DNA of 32,888 bases, from assembly GCA_003248125.1 (NCBI GenBank), contig QJXZ01000006.1, positions 1-32,888 of the forward strand, written 5' to 3'. The translations under genes were made by a program, and so were the position numbers. Below the pieces are notes generated by a model. It was not told the DNA's origin. It made no database searches and saw nothing but the letters and a program-made list of their open reading frames with translations. Below are positions 8,778 to 16,813 of the stretch, piece after piece (the first letter of the stretch is position 1; each line of letters starts with the position of its first letter). The stretch is from Gammaproteobacteria bacterium. Its GTDB lineage: Bacteria > Pseudomonadota > Gammaproteobacteria > Pseudomonadales > Azotimanducaceae.

Positions 8778-9628
8778 GGTACGAAAGTCTCCCGGCCGCG
8801 ATGGAAAGCGAAGAAGTGCTGTGTCGCGTTGCGGTTGACGAGGTTGCGCGCGTACATCGGGTGTTTGAGGCTGCGCACTTCGTGCTCGAGCTCGGTCAAC
8901 GTCGCGCCCGACTCGGGATCGACGATGGCTTGAAATCGATATTGATGCTGGTCGGATTCCTCGGTGATGTGGCCGCGGCTCACGAGCCAGCGGTGCGGCG
9001 AGGAAAAGTCCGCCACGTAAATGGCAATGTGATGACCGTCGTAGTCGGCGATGACGCCGTCGGTCTCGACAAAGTCGATGGTTTGTTCCGTGCCCATCGC
9101 GATGCGCGCGGTGCCGTTTTCACAATGCGCCGGCGTGCCGAGCACCGTGTGATAGAACGATGCGATGCCCGCTGCAGCCGTCGGCGGCACCTGCATGTCG
9201 AGCTTGCGAATACCGAGACCGACCCGCGAGTCGGCAGGCGGTTCGATACATCGAAACCGATTGCCCCACGGACAAGTGACCGCGAAATGATCGTCGTGCA
9301 CTTCGAATCCGAATTTGGTTTCCCGCAGCCTACGACCCACCTGATCGAGCCGGCGGCGGAGATCGTCGAGATCCGGAATCATGAGGTCGATGGTGCCGCG
9401 AAACACCTGCGGCTTGCCCTTAGGCAGGTGGAATTGGGTTTCACCGGCATTGACCCAGAAGTTGTCGATGCCGAGGGTGCCGAAGTCCATATAGGGATCG
9501 CGGGTGAAACCCAGTCCCGAGACATAGAACAGATGGGCAACAACTTGATCGGGCACCGTGAAATTCACATGCTCGAGCAAGATGACGTTGCCGGTGTCTT
9601 CGACGGCGCGATCGAATTGGCGCTGCAT
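8774..9628 (-). CDS. Two-domain VOC (glyoxalase/extradiol dioxygenase fold) protein
   Basis: The 284-residue product contains two vicinal-oxygen-chelate modules. The first starts near residue 17 ([12 protein letters not shown]) and the second near residue 140 (IRKLDMQVP). A pairing segment [10 protein letters not shown] lies in the second module. Candidate metal ligands are His20, the His of HHIAIYV and the Glu of [11 protein letters not shown], but I cannot assign them firmly. VOC enzymes are metal-dependent isomerases, dioxygenases or lyases. The gene leads the coupled operon with the MoxR ATPase and VWA protein, which makes it a plausible client of that pair; this is inference. An upstream in-frame extension is not needed, since the ATG at 9628 gives the family-like start. 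Confidence 0.8.
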   Translation of the reverse strand: MQRQFDRAVEDTGNVILLEHVNFTVPDQVVAHLFYVSGLGFTRDPYMDFGTLGIDNFWVNAGETQFHLPKGKPQVFRGTIDLMIPDLDDLRRRLDQVGRRLRETKFGFEVHDDHFAVTCPWGNRFRCIEPPADSRVGLGIRKLDMQVPPTAAAGIASFYHTVLGTPAHCENGTARIAMGTEQTIDFVETDGVIADYDGHHIAIYVADFSSPHRWLVSRGHITEESDQHQYRFQAIVDPESGATLTELEHEVRSLKHPMYARNLVNRNATQHFFAFHRGRETFVP

Positions 9629-9672
9629 GCTCGAGATTCCCTACCAAGACCCGCCGACAGTCTACCAACATC

Positions 9673-9719
9673 GCCCCGGAGCAACGGCTATGCCCCGGAG
9701 CCGCGACCTTGCCGGGGCG
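9673..9719. repeat. Short GC-rich direct and inverted repeats between divergent genes
   Basis: GCCCCGGAGC occurs twice (9673-9682 and 9692-9701), and CCGGGGCG at 9712-9719 is the inverse of the first copy extended by one base. They lie in the 131-base divergent promoter region between the VOC operon and the esterase gene. The arrangement could be an operator or just a GC-rich hairpin; I see no known consensus. Confidence 0.4.
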
Positions 9720-9759
9720 AGCTAACGGCGCGGGGGCGAACTGAGCTAATGTCCGGCGC

Positions 9760-10842
9760 ATGAGCGAAGAACACGATCCGTTGCTGGAAGCCACCACAGG
9801 CCTGGTGCCGGTGCTGATGTCGGCGCTGGAGGCGCTCGCCTACGCGGGGCGCCACCTGCACCCACCGAATCTACCGGCCATCGCGACGATGCTCGAAGGC
9901 GTCGACGCCGAACTCACGGCCGCGCGCGCGCCCTTCGATGCCGCGCCCTGGCCGGATCAACTGGCATTCTTCAAGGGCCGAGTGCTCGCCAGCACCGATG
10001 CGGCGCTCACGGCGCTCGCCGGCGTGCAGGCTAGCGCCGACGATCCGAACGGCGTGATGGGCGCCTATCGCGCCATGCGCAGCACCACCCGTGCGGTCGA
10101 ATACCTGTACCCGATCGCGCAGGCACTGACCCCCGTGAGTCGCTTCTTCCTCGAGCCGGCTGCCCGCGACGACGATGCGCTCGTCGAGCGGTTGGCCGAC
10201 GCCGATGCCAGTCGCGACGACGTGGGTGTGCTGCATGCCGACAACGATCGCAAGACACGCGGCGGCATCTCCGCTTATGTACCGGAGTACTACGATTCGT
10301 CGGAGCGCTATCCGTTGATCGTGGCGTTGCATGGCGGCAGCGGCCACGGTTCCGACTTCCTCTGGACATGGCTGCGGGAAGCCCGCACTAGAGGCTGCAT
10401 TCTGCTCGCGCCCACATCGGTGGACGGGACGTGGTCGCTGATGCAGCCGGAGATCGACATCGCTGCGCTCGCCAATCGCGTCGAGCGTGCCATGTCGCAT
10501 TGGTCGATCGATCCCGAGCACGTGCTGCTCACGGGTATGTCCGACGGCGGCACGTTCAGCCTGTTGACGGGCCTCACGGAGGCGCAGCCGTACACGCATT
10601 TCGCGCCGATTTCCGGCAGTTTTCATCCGCTCATCCTCGAAGGGGCGCGTGCTTTGCGGGGTGTACCGTTTTATCTGGTACACGGAGCGCTCGATTGGAT
10701 GTTCCCGATTGCGATGGCCCGCACCGCACGTGATGCATTGACCGCCGCAGGTGCCGCAGTGACGTTCCGCGAAGTCGACGATCTGTCGCATACCTATCCG
10801 CGCGACGAAAACCCGCGCATTCTCGATTGGTTTCTGTCGTGA
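9760..10842 (+). CDS. Alpha/beta hydrolase (phospholipase/carboxylesterase type) with N-terminal helical region
   Basis: The 360-residue product has an alpha/beta hydrolase domain in its second half. Visible parts are the oxyanion-region strand PLIVALHGGSG, the nucleophile elbow GMSDGG, the Asp of LVHGALDWMFP and the His of DDLSHTYP, giving a complete Ser-Asp-His triad. The layout fits the carboxylesterase/phospholipase-like (poly-3-hydroxybutyrate depolymerase-like) esterases. The first 150 residues are Ala-rich and helical, and I do not recognise them. There is no signal peptide, so it is cytoplasmic. Its stop overlaps the GTG start of the acetyltransferase gene (GTGA, 10839-10842), indicating translational coupling. 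The substrate is unknown. Confidence 0.82.
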   Translation: MSEEHDPLLEATTGLVPVLMSALEALAYAGRHLHPPNLPAIATMLEGVDAELTAARAPFDAAPWPDQLAFFKGRVLASTDAALTALAGVQASADDPNGVMGAYRAMRSTTRAVEYLYPIAQALTPVSRFFLEPAARDDDALVERLADADASRDDVGVLHADNDRKTRGGISAYVPEYYDSSERYPLIVALHGGSGHGSDFLWTWLREARTRGCILLAPTSVDGTWSLMQPEIDIAALANRVERAMSHWSIDPEHVLLTGMSDGGTFSLLTGLTEAQPYTHFAPISGSFHPLILEGARALRGVPFYLVHGALDWMFPIAMARTARDALTAAGAAVTFREVDDLSHTYPRDENPRILDWFLS

Positions 10843-11297
10843 TCGTGGTCGAGCCATTCAGCGAAGCGCGCGCGGCCGATTTTGCGCGTCTCAACCGCGA
10901 CTGGATCGAGCGACTGTTTGCGATCGAGCCCGAGGACGAGCGCTTGTTCGCCGACCCGAAGGCCGAGATCGTCGATCGTGGCGGACAGATATTCTTTGCC
11001 GTGGAAGACGAGGTGGTGTTGGGCACGGCGGCCCTGATGCATCACACAAGCGGCGTCTACGAGCTCGCCAAGATGGCCGTCACGCCGCAAGCACAGGGAC
11101 GCGGCATCGGCCGATTGCTGATGGAAAGTGCCATCGACCACGCGCGGGCAGTTGGTATGCGCGAGATCATGCTCATCACCAACTCCTCGTTGACGCCCGC
11201 GCTGACGCTTTACGAGTCGGTGGGCTTCGAACGCTTGCCAAACGTCAACGACCGCCGCTTCACGCGCGGCGACGTCGAGATGGTGCTCAGGCTCTGA
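10839..11297 (+). CDS. GNAT family N-acetyltransferase
   Basis: The 152-residue product shows the GNAT acetyl-CoA binding motif: a strand ELAKMAVTP followed by the pyrophosphate loop QAQGRGIGRLL. Downstream is the ALTLYESVGFERL segment typical of motif B. GNAT enzymes transfer an acetyl group from acetyl-CoA to an amine, and the acceptor here is unknown. I prefer the GTG at 10839 because it overlaps the esterase stop by four bases; an in-frame ATG at 10827 would add four residues. The 3' end overlaps the convergent amidohydrolase gene by 11 bases. Confidence 0.88.
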   Translation: MIVVEPFSEARAADFARLNRDWIERLFAIEPEDERLFADPKAEIVDRGGQIFFAVEDEVVLGTAALMHHTSGVYELAKMAVTPQAQGRGIGRLLMESAIDHARAVGMREIMLITNSSLTPALTLYESVGFERLPNVNDRRFTRGDVEMVLRL

Positions 11298-12453
11298 GCG
11301 CTGCCCCCATCAGTCCTTCGAAGTTCGTTCGGTAGAAGGCCTCGCGCACGGCATCACCCGTATCACCGAGCGTACCCTCGAATCGCTTGATGGGATTGCG
11401 GCCGCCCTCCACGTGGGGGTAGTCCGACGAGAACAGCGGGATCTCGGCACCGGCCTCGCGCACGATCCAGCCGACGTCCTCGGTAGGGTAGGGCGTGGCG
11501 CGAATCTGACGCCTAACGTATTCACTCGGCCGCAGGGACAGCCGTTGCAGCCTGGCTTCGTGGCGCGCGAAGGCCTCGAAGGCCGAGTCGAGATAGCGCA
11601 TCCAGCTGGGGATCCAACCTGCACCTTGCTCGATGACACCGAACATGAGGCGCGGATGATCTTCGAGGATGCCGTCGATGACGAGCGTTGCCAACGTCTG
11701 CATCACTGGCGTGGGAATCGCCATGTAATCGACGGAACGAAAGTTTTCGGCACCGCCGTGGAAGTCCGGGGGTACCGGCAAGCCGTTGACGAAGTAGTTG
11801 GGGTCGAGCAGCACGCCACCGCCACCGACGTGAAACAGGATCGGCACGCCCGCCGACTCGGCAATCGACCAGATTGGGAATAGTCCGGTGTGACTCGGCG
11901 AGTGCGTACGGGGACATTGCGACGGAATCAGCAGGCCGCAGAACCCTTCGAGCACGCACTGCTCGGCCATCGTACGCGTGCGATCGAAGTCGGCGAGCGG
12001 AACATACGCGGTGGGTAGCAGCCGGCTGTCGACCGAGCAAAAGTCGAGCATCGCGCGGTTGTGCGCCGCGGCGACGCCGTAAATGAGATCGAGATCCGTG
12101 GCCGTGCGCTCCAATTTCGCCATGTGACCGTTGACGAACGTATTGAACATGAGCTGTGTGGCGAAGCCGAGATGATCGAGCGCAGCTGGTCGATCGGCCT
12201 TGAAGTACGCACCCGTCGCGGCCCAGTTCTTGCGGGCGAGAATTTCGTCGCTGTCTTTGGCTCGATAGTCGGCATCGCTATGACGCGCCAACACCTTGGC
12301 GATCGACTCGGTACTGGTCGCGACCGCGGCGCTGCCGTCGAAGCCCATCAAGTGGCGCTTGATACGTTCGGTGGCGAACTCGGCGAGAAATTCCGTCGTC
12401 TCCATGATGTGTGCGTCGGCATCGTGTACGACACGGTCTTCGACGTAGGCCAT
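11287..12453 (-). CDS. Amidohydrolase family protein
   Basis: The 388-residue product matches the amidohydrolase_2 group of metal-dependent TIM-barrel hydrolases and decarboxylases. An N-terminal DADAHIMET metal motif is visible. So are PILFHVGGGG (barrel strand with a His ligand) and SSDYPHVEGGRNPI near the C-terminus, where the Asp is the expected metal ligand. The length is normal. It is the last gene of a minus-strand run and starts 12 bases after the GST gene. Related enzymes act on aromatic carboxylic acids or lactones, but the substrate is not readable from sequence. A GST, an ABM monooxygenase and an amidohydrolase in a row hint at breakdown of an aromatic or xenobiotic-like compound (inference). 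Confidence 0.87.
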   Translation of the reverse strand: MAYVEDRVVHDADAHIMETTEFLAEFATERIKRHLMGFDGSAAVATSTESIAKVLARHSDADYRAKDSDEILARKNWAATGAYFKADRPAALDHLGFATQLMFNTFVNGHMAKLERTATDLDLIYGVAAAHNRAMLDFCSVDSRLLPTAYVPLADFDRTRTMAEQCVLEGFCGLLIPSQCPRTHSPSHTGLFPIWSIAESAGVPILFHVGGGGVLLDPNYFVNGLPVPPDFHGGAENFRSVDYMAIPTPVMQTLATLVIDGILEDHPRLMFGVIEQGAGWIPSWMRYLDSAFEAFARHEARLQRLSLRPSEYVRRQIRATPYPTEDVGWIVREAGAEIPLFSSDYPHVEGGRNPIKRFEGTLGDTGDAVREAFYRTNFEGLMGAALRA

Positions 12454-12465
12454 GGTTTCCTCCCG

Positions 12466-13080
12466 TTACGAAAAGTTGATCTTACGCGCCGCTTGATAGG
12501 CGGGCCGATCGCGCTGACGCCGTCGCCAGGCGTCGAGTGTAGCCGTGATCGGCACCCGATAGGCGACGGCCCAATCGAGACAGGTGGCAAGCAGCAGGTC
12601 GACGCCGGTGAAGCTATCGCCCAGTAGGTAGGGCGACCGCGCAATGCGGGCGTCTGCTACCGCCACTTGGCGCACGAAACCATCGCTTGCGGTCTGCATC
12701 GCGGCAGGCGCATCACCGTACAAATCCTTCAGATCGCCGTGCTTGCGCATCACGTACAGCGTATGCGCGTCGAGTTCCATCAGGATGAACGACTGCCATT
12801 CGTCGTAGCGTGCGCGCTCAATGGGCGATTGCAGACTACCCGACCCGTATCGCTCGAGCAGATAGCGGACGATCGCGGCACTTTCGGTCAGCACGAGTTC
12901 TCCGTCCTCGAGCACCGGTATCTTGCCCTTCGGATTGCGCGCGAGAAATTCCTGCGTCTGCGTCTCGCCAGTGCGGGAGCCGATCAACCGCGCATCGTAG
13001 TCGACGCCGACCTCGGCCAGGGCCCAATGTGCGCGCAGGGTGCGCACCGTACCGCCACCCCACAGGATCGGTCGGCTCAT
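12466..13080 (-). CDS. Glutathione S-transferase family protein
   Basis: The 204-residue product has the two-domain GST layout. The N-terminal thioredoxin-like domain contains PKGKIPVLEDGELVLTESAAI, the classic cis-Pro and glutathione gamma-Glu binding motif. It is followed by an all-helical C-terminal domain with DLLLATCLDWA. The start WGGGTVRTLRAHWAL is the active-site loop with a Thr/Arg environment, not a Cys. GSTs conjugate glutathione to electrophiles or use it in isomerisation. The gene sits between the ABM gene (7 bases) and the amidohydrolase gene (12 bases), clearly in one transcript. Confidence 0.92.
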   Translation of the reverse strand: MSRPILWGGGTVRTLRAHWALAEVGVDYDARLIGSRTGETQTQEFLARNPKGKIPVLEDGELVLTESAAIVRYLLERYGSGSLQSPIERARYDEWQSFILMELDAHTLYVMRKHGDLKDLYGDAPAAMQTASDGFVRQVAVADARIARSPYLLGDSFTGVDLLLATCLDWAVAYRVPITATLDAWRRRQRDRPAYQAARKINFS

Positions 13081-13087
13081 CGCATGC

Positions 13088-13396
13088 TCACCGGGGCGGG
13101 AACGGCTCTTCCTTGGCTTCGAACATCTTCACGTCCATCGCCTTTGGCGGGTGCTTCTGCATCGCTGTGCTGAACGCGGCGACGTGAGGCGTTGCGAGAT
13201 GCTCTTTGAGCGCCTGCGCCGATTGCCAGTGCTCAGTGATCCGCACGGTGTCCGGATCGTTGATCGCGGTCGACATCACGTAGTCGATGCACCCCGACTC
13301 GGTGCGCGTGATCCGCTCCAACTCGGCGATAGCGGACTTCATGGCATCCACGGTGCCTGGGTTCGTGCTGATCGTGGCGTGCACGATGATCGTCAT
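13088..13396 (-). CDS. Antibiotic biosynthesis monooxygenase (ABM) domain protein
   Basis: The 102-residue product is a single ABM domain. Its first strand is MTIIVHATI, then a helix with TVDAMKSAIAELERIT, a strand ESGCIDYVM and the conserved EHWQSAQALKEHLATPHVAAF. These small dimeric ferredoxin-like proteins act as cofactor-free monooxygenases or as stress proteins. I chose the ATG at 13396 because a strong GAAGGAGGAAG ribosome site precedes it and because it overlaps the stop of the RimK-like gene (ATGA, 13393-13396). The longer frame to 13465 lies inside that gene. Confidence 0.88.
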   Translation of the reverse strand: MTIIVHATISTNPGTVDAMKSAIAELERITRTESGCIDYVMSTAINDPDTVRITEHWQSAQALKEHLATPHVAAFSTAMQKHPPKAMDVKMFEAKEEPFPPR

Positions 13397-14436
13397 GCGA
13401 CTTCCTCCTTCTCTTGTTCGTGTTGGCGCACGGTGCCGGTTTCGGCCGCTGACGCGGTTTCCCAAAAGTCCGATTGACCGCCGGCAGCGGTGGCAAAGTG
13501 CTCGATCGACCAGTCGACGCGCTCTTCGGCCGTGAAGTGCGAGAGTTCGTCGAGCGCCTCTACCGCCTTCAGGCGCGGCCGCAGGCCGGTGTTGTTGGCG
13601 ATCTGGATCGACAACCCGGGTCGGGCATTGAGTTCGAGCAGCATGGGCCCGTGCTTCGCGTCGAGGACGAAGTCGGCGCCGAGATAGCCAAGCCGAGTGA
13701 CGTCGTAACAGCGCGACGCGAGCGTCATCAACGAACGCCAGTGCGGCACGACGATGTCTGACAACGGGTAGCCCGTGTCTGGGTGACGGAAGATCGGTCG
13801 GTTGTGCTGAACGGCGGCGATGCTGCGACCGCTCGCGATATCGAGGCCGACGCCGACCGCACCTTGGTGCAGGTTCGCTTTTCCGTCCGACTCTCTGGTA
13901 GGCAGACGCAGCATGCCCATGACCGGGTAGCCCTTGAATACGATGATGCGGATGTCGGGTACGCCTTCGTAGCTGATGTGCTCGAAGGTCTTCTCCGCAA
14001 CTACCAACGACTCGACGAAGGCGACGTCGGGTTTGCCGCCCAGTGAATAGAGCCCACTCGTGATGTTAGACAGGTCACGCTTGACGTCGACGGCGGTGAG
14101 CTTGGCACCGCTGGCCTTCACGAAGTATTCGCCTTCGCGGCCGACGATCACCAGGATGCCCTTGCCGCCGCTACCTTGTGCGGGCTTGATGACGAACTTG
14201 TCGTAGTTGGCGAGCACGGAGTCGATCTGCTCGATCTCGTGCTGTGTGCGGATCACGAGCAGGAGGTCGGGTACCGTGACGCTGGCTTTGCGAACCACGA
14301 GCTTGGTCTTCAGCTTGTCGTCGACCAAGGGATACCGGCTGCGCGCGTTGTAGCGCGAGATGTACGCCACGTTGCGCGCATTCATGCCGAGCACGCCGTG
14401 GCGCCAGAGCCGGAATGGGCTCGACCAGGTCGTCAT
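13393..14436 (-). CDS. RimK-related alpha-L-glutamate ligase-like ATP-grasp protein
   Basis: The 347-residue product matches the RimK-related family described as alpha-L-glutamate ligase-like (TIGR02291), whose function is unknown. An ATP-binding loop, VIKPAQGSGGKGILVI, is visible around residue 85. Further on are the strand VPDIRIIVFKGYPVMGMLRLPT, the metal-site segment GYLGADFVLD and the metal-binding LLELNARPGL (Glu and Asn ligands). RimK relatives add Glu to C-terminal residues. The start overlaps the stop of the transglutaminase/7TM gene (ATGA, 14433-14436), and a retropepsin-like lipoprotein gene lies further upstream. This trio recurs in gammaproteobacteria, so it probably carries out one shared job at the envelope. 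Confidence 0.92.
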   Translation of the reverse strand: MTTWSSPFRLWRHGVLGMNARNVAYISRYNARSRYPLVDDKLKTKLVVRKASVTVPDLLLVIRTQHEIEQIDSVLANYDKFVIKPAQGSGGKGILVIVGREGEYFVKASGAKLTAVDVKRDLSNITSGLYSLGGKPDVAFVESLVVAEKTFEHISYEGVPDIRIIVFKGYPVMGMLRLPTRESDGKANLHQGAVGVGLDIASGRSIAAVQHNRPIFRHPDTGYPLSDIVVPHWRSLMTLASRCYDVTRLGYLGADFVLDAKHGPMLLELNARPGLSIQIANNTGLRPRLKAVEALDELSHFTAEERVDWSIEHFATAAGGQSDFWETASAAETGTVRQHEQEKEEVA

Positions 14437-15929
14437 TGTCCGAGCGGCGAGAATCGCCGCAGTTCGGAGAGTCGATAGCCCGTATATCGGCCGAGCAGGA
14501 GGATTACGGCGAGCACCACGAGGTGCAGCTCGGGGAAGTTGAACGCGAGATGTCTGGTCAATTCCTGATCCATGAGCGTGTATGCGAGCACCGCGACCAG
14601 TAGGCTACCGCCACCTTGAACCAGTACCTCGCGCGGTCCGTCCTCTTCCCAGAGGATCGACATGCGTTCGATCGTCCAGGCGAGAATGATCATCGGAAAG
14701 AATGTCAGTGTCAGACCCTCCTCGAGACCGATTTGGTAGCTCAGCACGCTGAATACGCTCATGATGGCGACCACGACGATGACGAGTGTCGCGATTCGCG
14801 CCACGAGCAGCAAATTGAGGCTCGACAAGTAGGAGCGAATCAAGAGCCCAATCGACACCACCAGCAGAAAACTGATCACACCGGGCACCAGCGTCGTTTG
14901 CAGGAAGGCCAACGCAATCAGCACCGGCATGAACGTGCCCGACGTCTTCAGGCCAACGATGATGCGCAGGAACACAACCACGAACGCGCCGACGGGCAGC
15001 AGCATGATGAGCTTGAACATGCTCTGCTCTTCGATCGGCAGGCTGTAGAGCGAGAACCGCGACGCCTCACGCGCATCGGCGACGGCCAGTGTGAGCGCGG
15101 GCCGGGTTTGGCTGATGATCGAGAAGCTGACGCGGCTGCGTGTGCCGCCGATCACTTCCAGAACGCCGGGCGTGGCCGTCTGCCACAGGAGCAGCTTCGA
15201 AGTGTCGGTCACCGGCCCAACCGTTGGATCGAAGAGATGCCAATGATCGTCCTGCCACACCTGGATCAAGTCGATCAGCGGCTGACGCCGCCGCCCATCC
15301 TCGAGCACCAGCGCTTGCACCGCGCGCGCTGGAATTCCGGCCTGGCCCAGCAGGTCGGTGAACAGCGTATGCAACGAATAGCGGTCGAGCAGCAGGCTCA
15401 AATTCTGGTTCTGGGGTTCGACGTTCATTTCCCGCACCAGCTCTTGAGCGAGCGTCAATGCATCGGCCGAGCGCGGTAGCACCGCGGTCATCACGGTGGC
15501 CGCGGCGGTCTGATATGGCTCGTCGAAGTAGGTCGGTGTGAATCCGGTTGGCGCATCGGTACCCCAGACGTCGTCGCCGCTCGGCACCAGTTCGAGCTTG
15601 TAGTACAGCGTTTGATCGCCGATGGCGTAGCGCTTCGACCAGTGCGCGCGGCGTTGGCCGCGACGCTCTTCGATCGCGAATCCGTAACCCGCAGACACGG
15701 CGTTTTCGCGGACGATTTTCATGCCGCCTTGCTCGGGCGGCAGCGTCAGCAGCGCCTGAGTCGGGCCGCCGCTGGCGCGGAAGTCGATGCGCGCCTCGAT
15801 CTGCCACAAGGTTTCTTGCGCGCCGGGCAAGAATGGAATGCCGTACTGCTGATTGCGAAACACGGCACTGGCGATGCCCGCTGCGGCGAGCAGTGCGACA
15901 AGGAATAGGAAGGGTCCGCGTTGGGTCAT
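14433..15929 (-). CDS. Inactive transglutaminase-like domain fused to seven transmembrane helices
   Basis: The 498-residue product has an N-terminal anchor helix (about residues 8-24) and a large periplasmic part. That part holds a transglutaminase-like fold around residues 155-245 (AGIPARAVQALVLEDG, then WHLFDPTVG), where I see no catalytic Cys. About seven transmembrane helices follow from residue 305 to the end (for example LIMLLPVGAFVVVFLRIIVG and VLAVILLLGRYTGYRL). This is the known 'inactive transglutaminase, 7TM' arrangement. The protein probably binds a peptide or peptidoglycan-like ligand outside and passes a signal or partner contact to the RimK-like enzyme encoded next, to which it is translationally coupled. 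The substrate is unknown. Confidence 0.92.
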   Translation of the reverse strand: MTQRGPFLFLVALLAAAGIASAVFRNQQYGIPFLPGAQETLWQIEARIDFRASGGPTQALLTLPPEQGGMKIVRENAVSAGYGFAIEERRGQRRAHWSKRYAIGDQTLYYKLELVPSGDDVWGTDAPTGFTPTYFDEPYQTAAATVMTAVLPRSADALTLAQELVREMNVEPQNQNLSLLLDRYSLHTLFTDLLGQAGIPARAVQALVLEDGRRRQPLIDLIQVWQDDHWHLFDPTVGPVTDTSKLLLWQTATPGVLEVIGGTRSRVSFSIISQTRPALTLAVADAREASRFSLYSLPIEEQSMFKLIMLLPVGAFVVVFLRIIVGLKTSGTFMPVLIALAFLQTTLVPGVISFLLVVSIGLLIRSYLSSLNLLLVARIATLVIVVVAIMSVFSVLSYQIGLEEGLTLTFFPMIILAWTIERMSILWEEDGPREVLVQGGGSLLVAVLAYTLMDQELTRHLAFNFPELHLVVLAVILLLGRYTGYRLSELRRFSPLGQ

Positions 15930-15957
15930 GAAATAGTCGGAGACTATCTACCGGAGA

Positions 15958-16713
15958 TCACGGGCCGATGGGACCCGGACGAGGCTGAATGAAGCGCTTG
16001 CTCACGTCAACCAGGGCGATGTCCTTCAGGAAAGAGCGGCCGAGACGCACTTGGTAGTCGCGCGCACGGCGAGTCAGCAAGGTGAAATCGTAAGTTTCTG
16101 TCACGTCGCCCAACGTCATGCGCAAGCGAATCACGGCATCCTTCGAGTCCTCGTTGGTTCGCCGTCGCACGATCTGCCGTTCCACGGCGACCGGTTCGGC
16201 GTCGCCGCCGAGGGGTAGCGTGAATCGAACCCAGTTGTTGCCGTCGCGCTGGAACTCCTCGACATCGCGCACCAGGAGATAGTTGCCGGCGGCATTGGTG
16301 TCGATGCGGGCGACGAGACGCACCGCCGGCGGTACCAGCGTGATGTGCTCCCGCACGCCGACCAACATCTTGTCGCCGCTGGTCGGGATACGTTGCGTGG
16401 GACCTTCGCAGGCTGCTGTCAGACCGCGGGGTGTCGGCGGGCACGCCTCCTTCAGCATGTCCGGCAGCGTGGCGAGAATACCCTCCACACGCGCCAGCGC
16501 TTTGCTGTGGGTTTCGAGTTCCGTGGTCGAGTCCGTATGGCTGCGGGTGGCCGCATCGGCCGTGCGCTCGAGCGCCGTCACCTGGGTCGTGAGATTGGCC
16601 ACGGTCGCCTCGAGACCGGCGATGGCCTCCTTCGTGGCGTCGTTGTCGGCCGTTGGCGCGAGCGGTTGGCAGGCGCTGATGGCGACGAGCATGCACAAAC
16701 GGATGGCATGCAT
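15958..16713 (-). CDS. Retropepsin-like (DUF785/RimB-type) lipoprotein
   Basis: The 251-residue product starts with a short signal (MHAIRLCMLVAISAC) ending in a usable lipobox, ISAC, so it is probably a lipoprotein. Residues 25-95 form a coiled coil rich in Leu, Thr and Ala. The C-terminal part (about 125-245) matches the COG4067/DUF785 'ATP-dependent zinc protease' retropepsin-like domain that accompanies RimK-type ligases. It includes RRTNEDSKDAVIRLRM and RDYQVRLGRSFLKDIALVDV. The usual Asp-Thr-Gly active-site triplet reads Asp-Thr-Asn (ARIDTNAAG) here. I chose the ATG at 16713 because it gives a signal sequence; the frame runs on to 17022 but then covers the divergent promoter. The transglutaminase/7TM gene follows after 28 bases. 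Confidence 0.85.
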   Translation of the reverse strand: MHAIRLCMLVAISACQPLAPTADNDATKEAIAGLEATVANLTTQVTALERTADAATRSHTDSTTELETHSKALARVEGILATLPDMLKEACPPTPRGLTAACEGPTQRIPTSGDKMLVGVREHITLVPPAVRLVARIDTNAAGNYLLVRDVEEFQRDGNNWVRFTLPLGGDAEPVAVERQIVRRRTNEDSKDAVIRLRMTLGDVTETYDFTLLTRRARDYQVRLGRSFLKDIALVDVSKRFIQPRPGPIGP

Positions 16714-16783
16714 GGTGGTGTTGTGGTCCAGCCCCCGAAACGGCGGGGAGTCTAGCACGTCGCCCCGAAATCTCGGCTTGATA

Positions 16784-16799
16784 CTGTATGTATGTACAG
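16784..16799. promoter_or_regulatory. LexA (SOS) box
   Basis: The sequence CTGTATGTATGTACAG has the CTG-N10-CAG form with an alternating AT-rich core, and in context (TACTG...CAGTT) is very close to the E. coli-type LexA operator. It ends 14 bases before the ATG of the PA0069-family radical SAM gene, placing it over the likely promoter. It could also affect the divergent retropepsin-like gene, which begins 70 bases away. Confidence 0.88.
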
Positions 16800-16813
16800 T
16801 TAGGCTGCCGAAC

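Noticed and set aside
11511-11517. GCCTAAC, a second attC-like 7-mer
   Set aside because: It lies inside the amidohydrolase coding sequence with no partner arm.
14616-15479. Long plus-strand frame of 287 residues
   Set aside because: It is the antisense shadow of the transglutaminase/7TM gene, with His/Gln/Arg-rich sequence.
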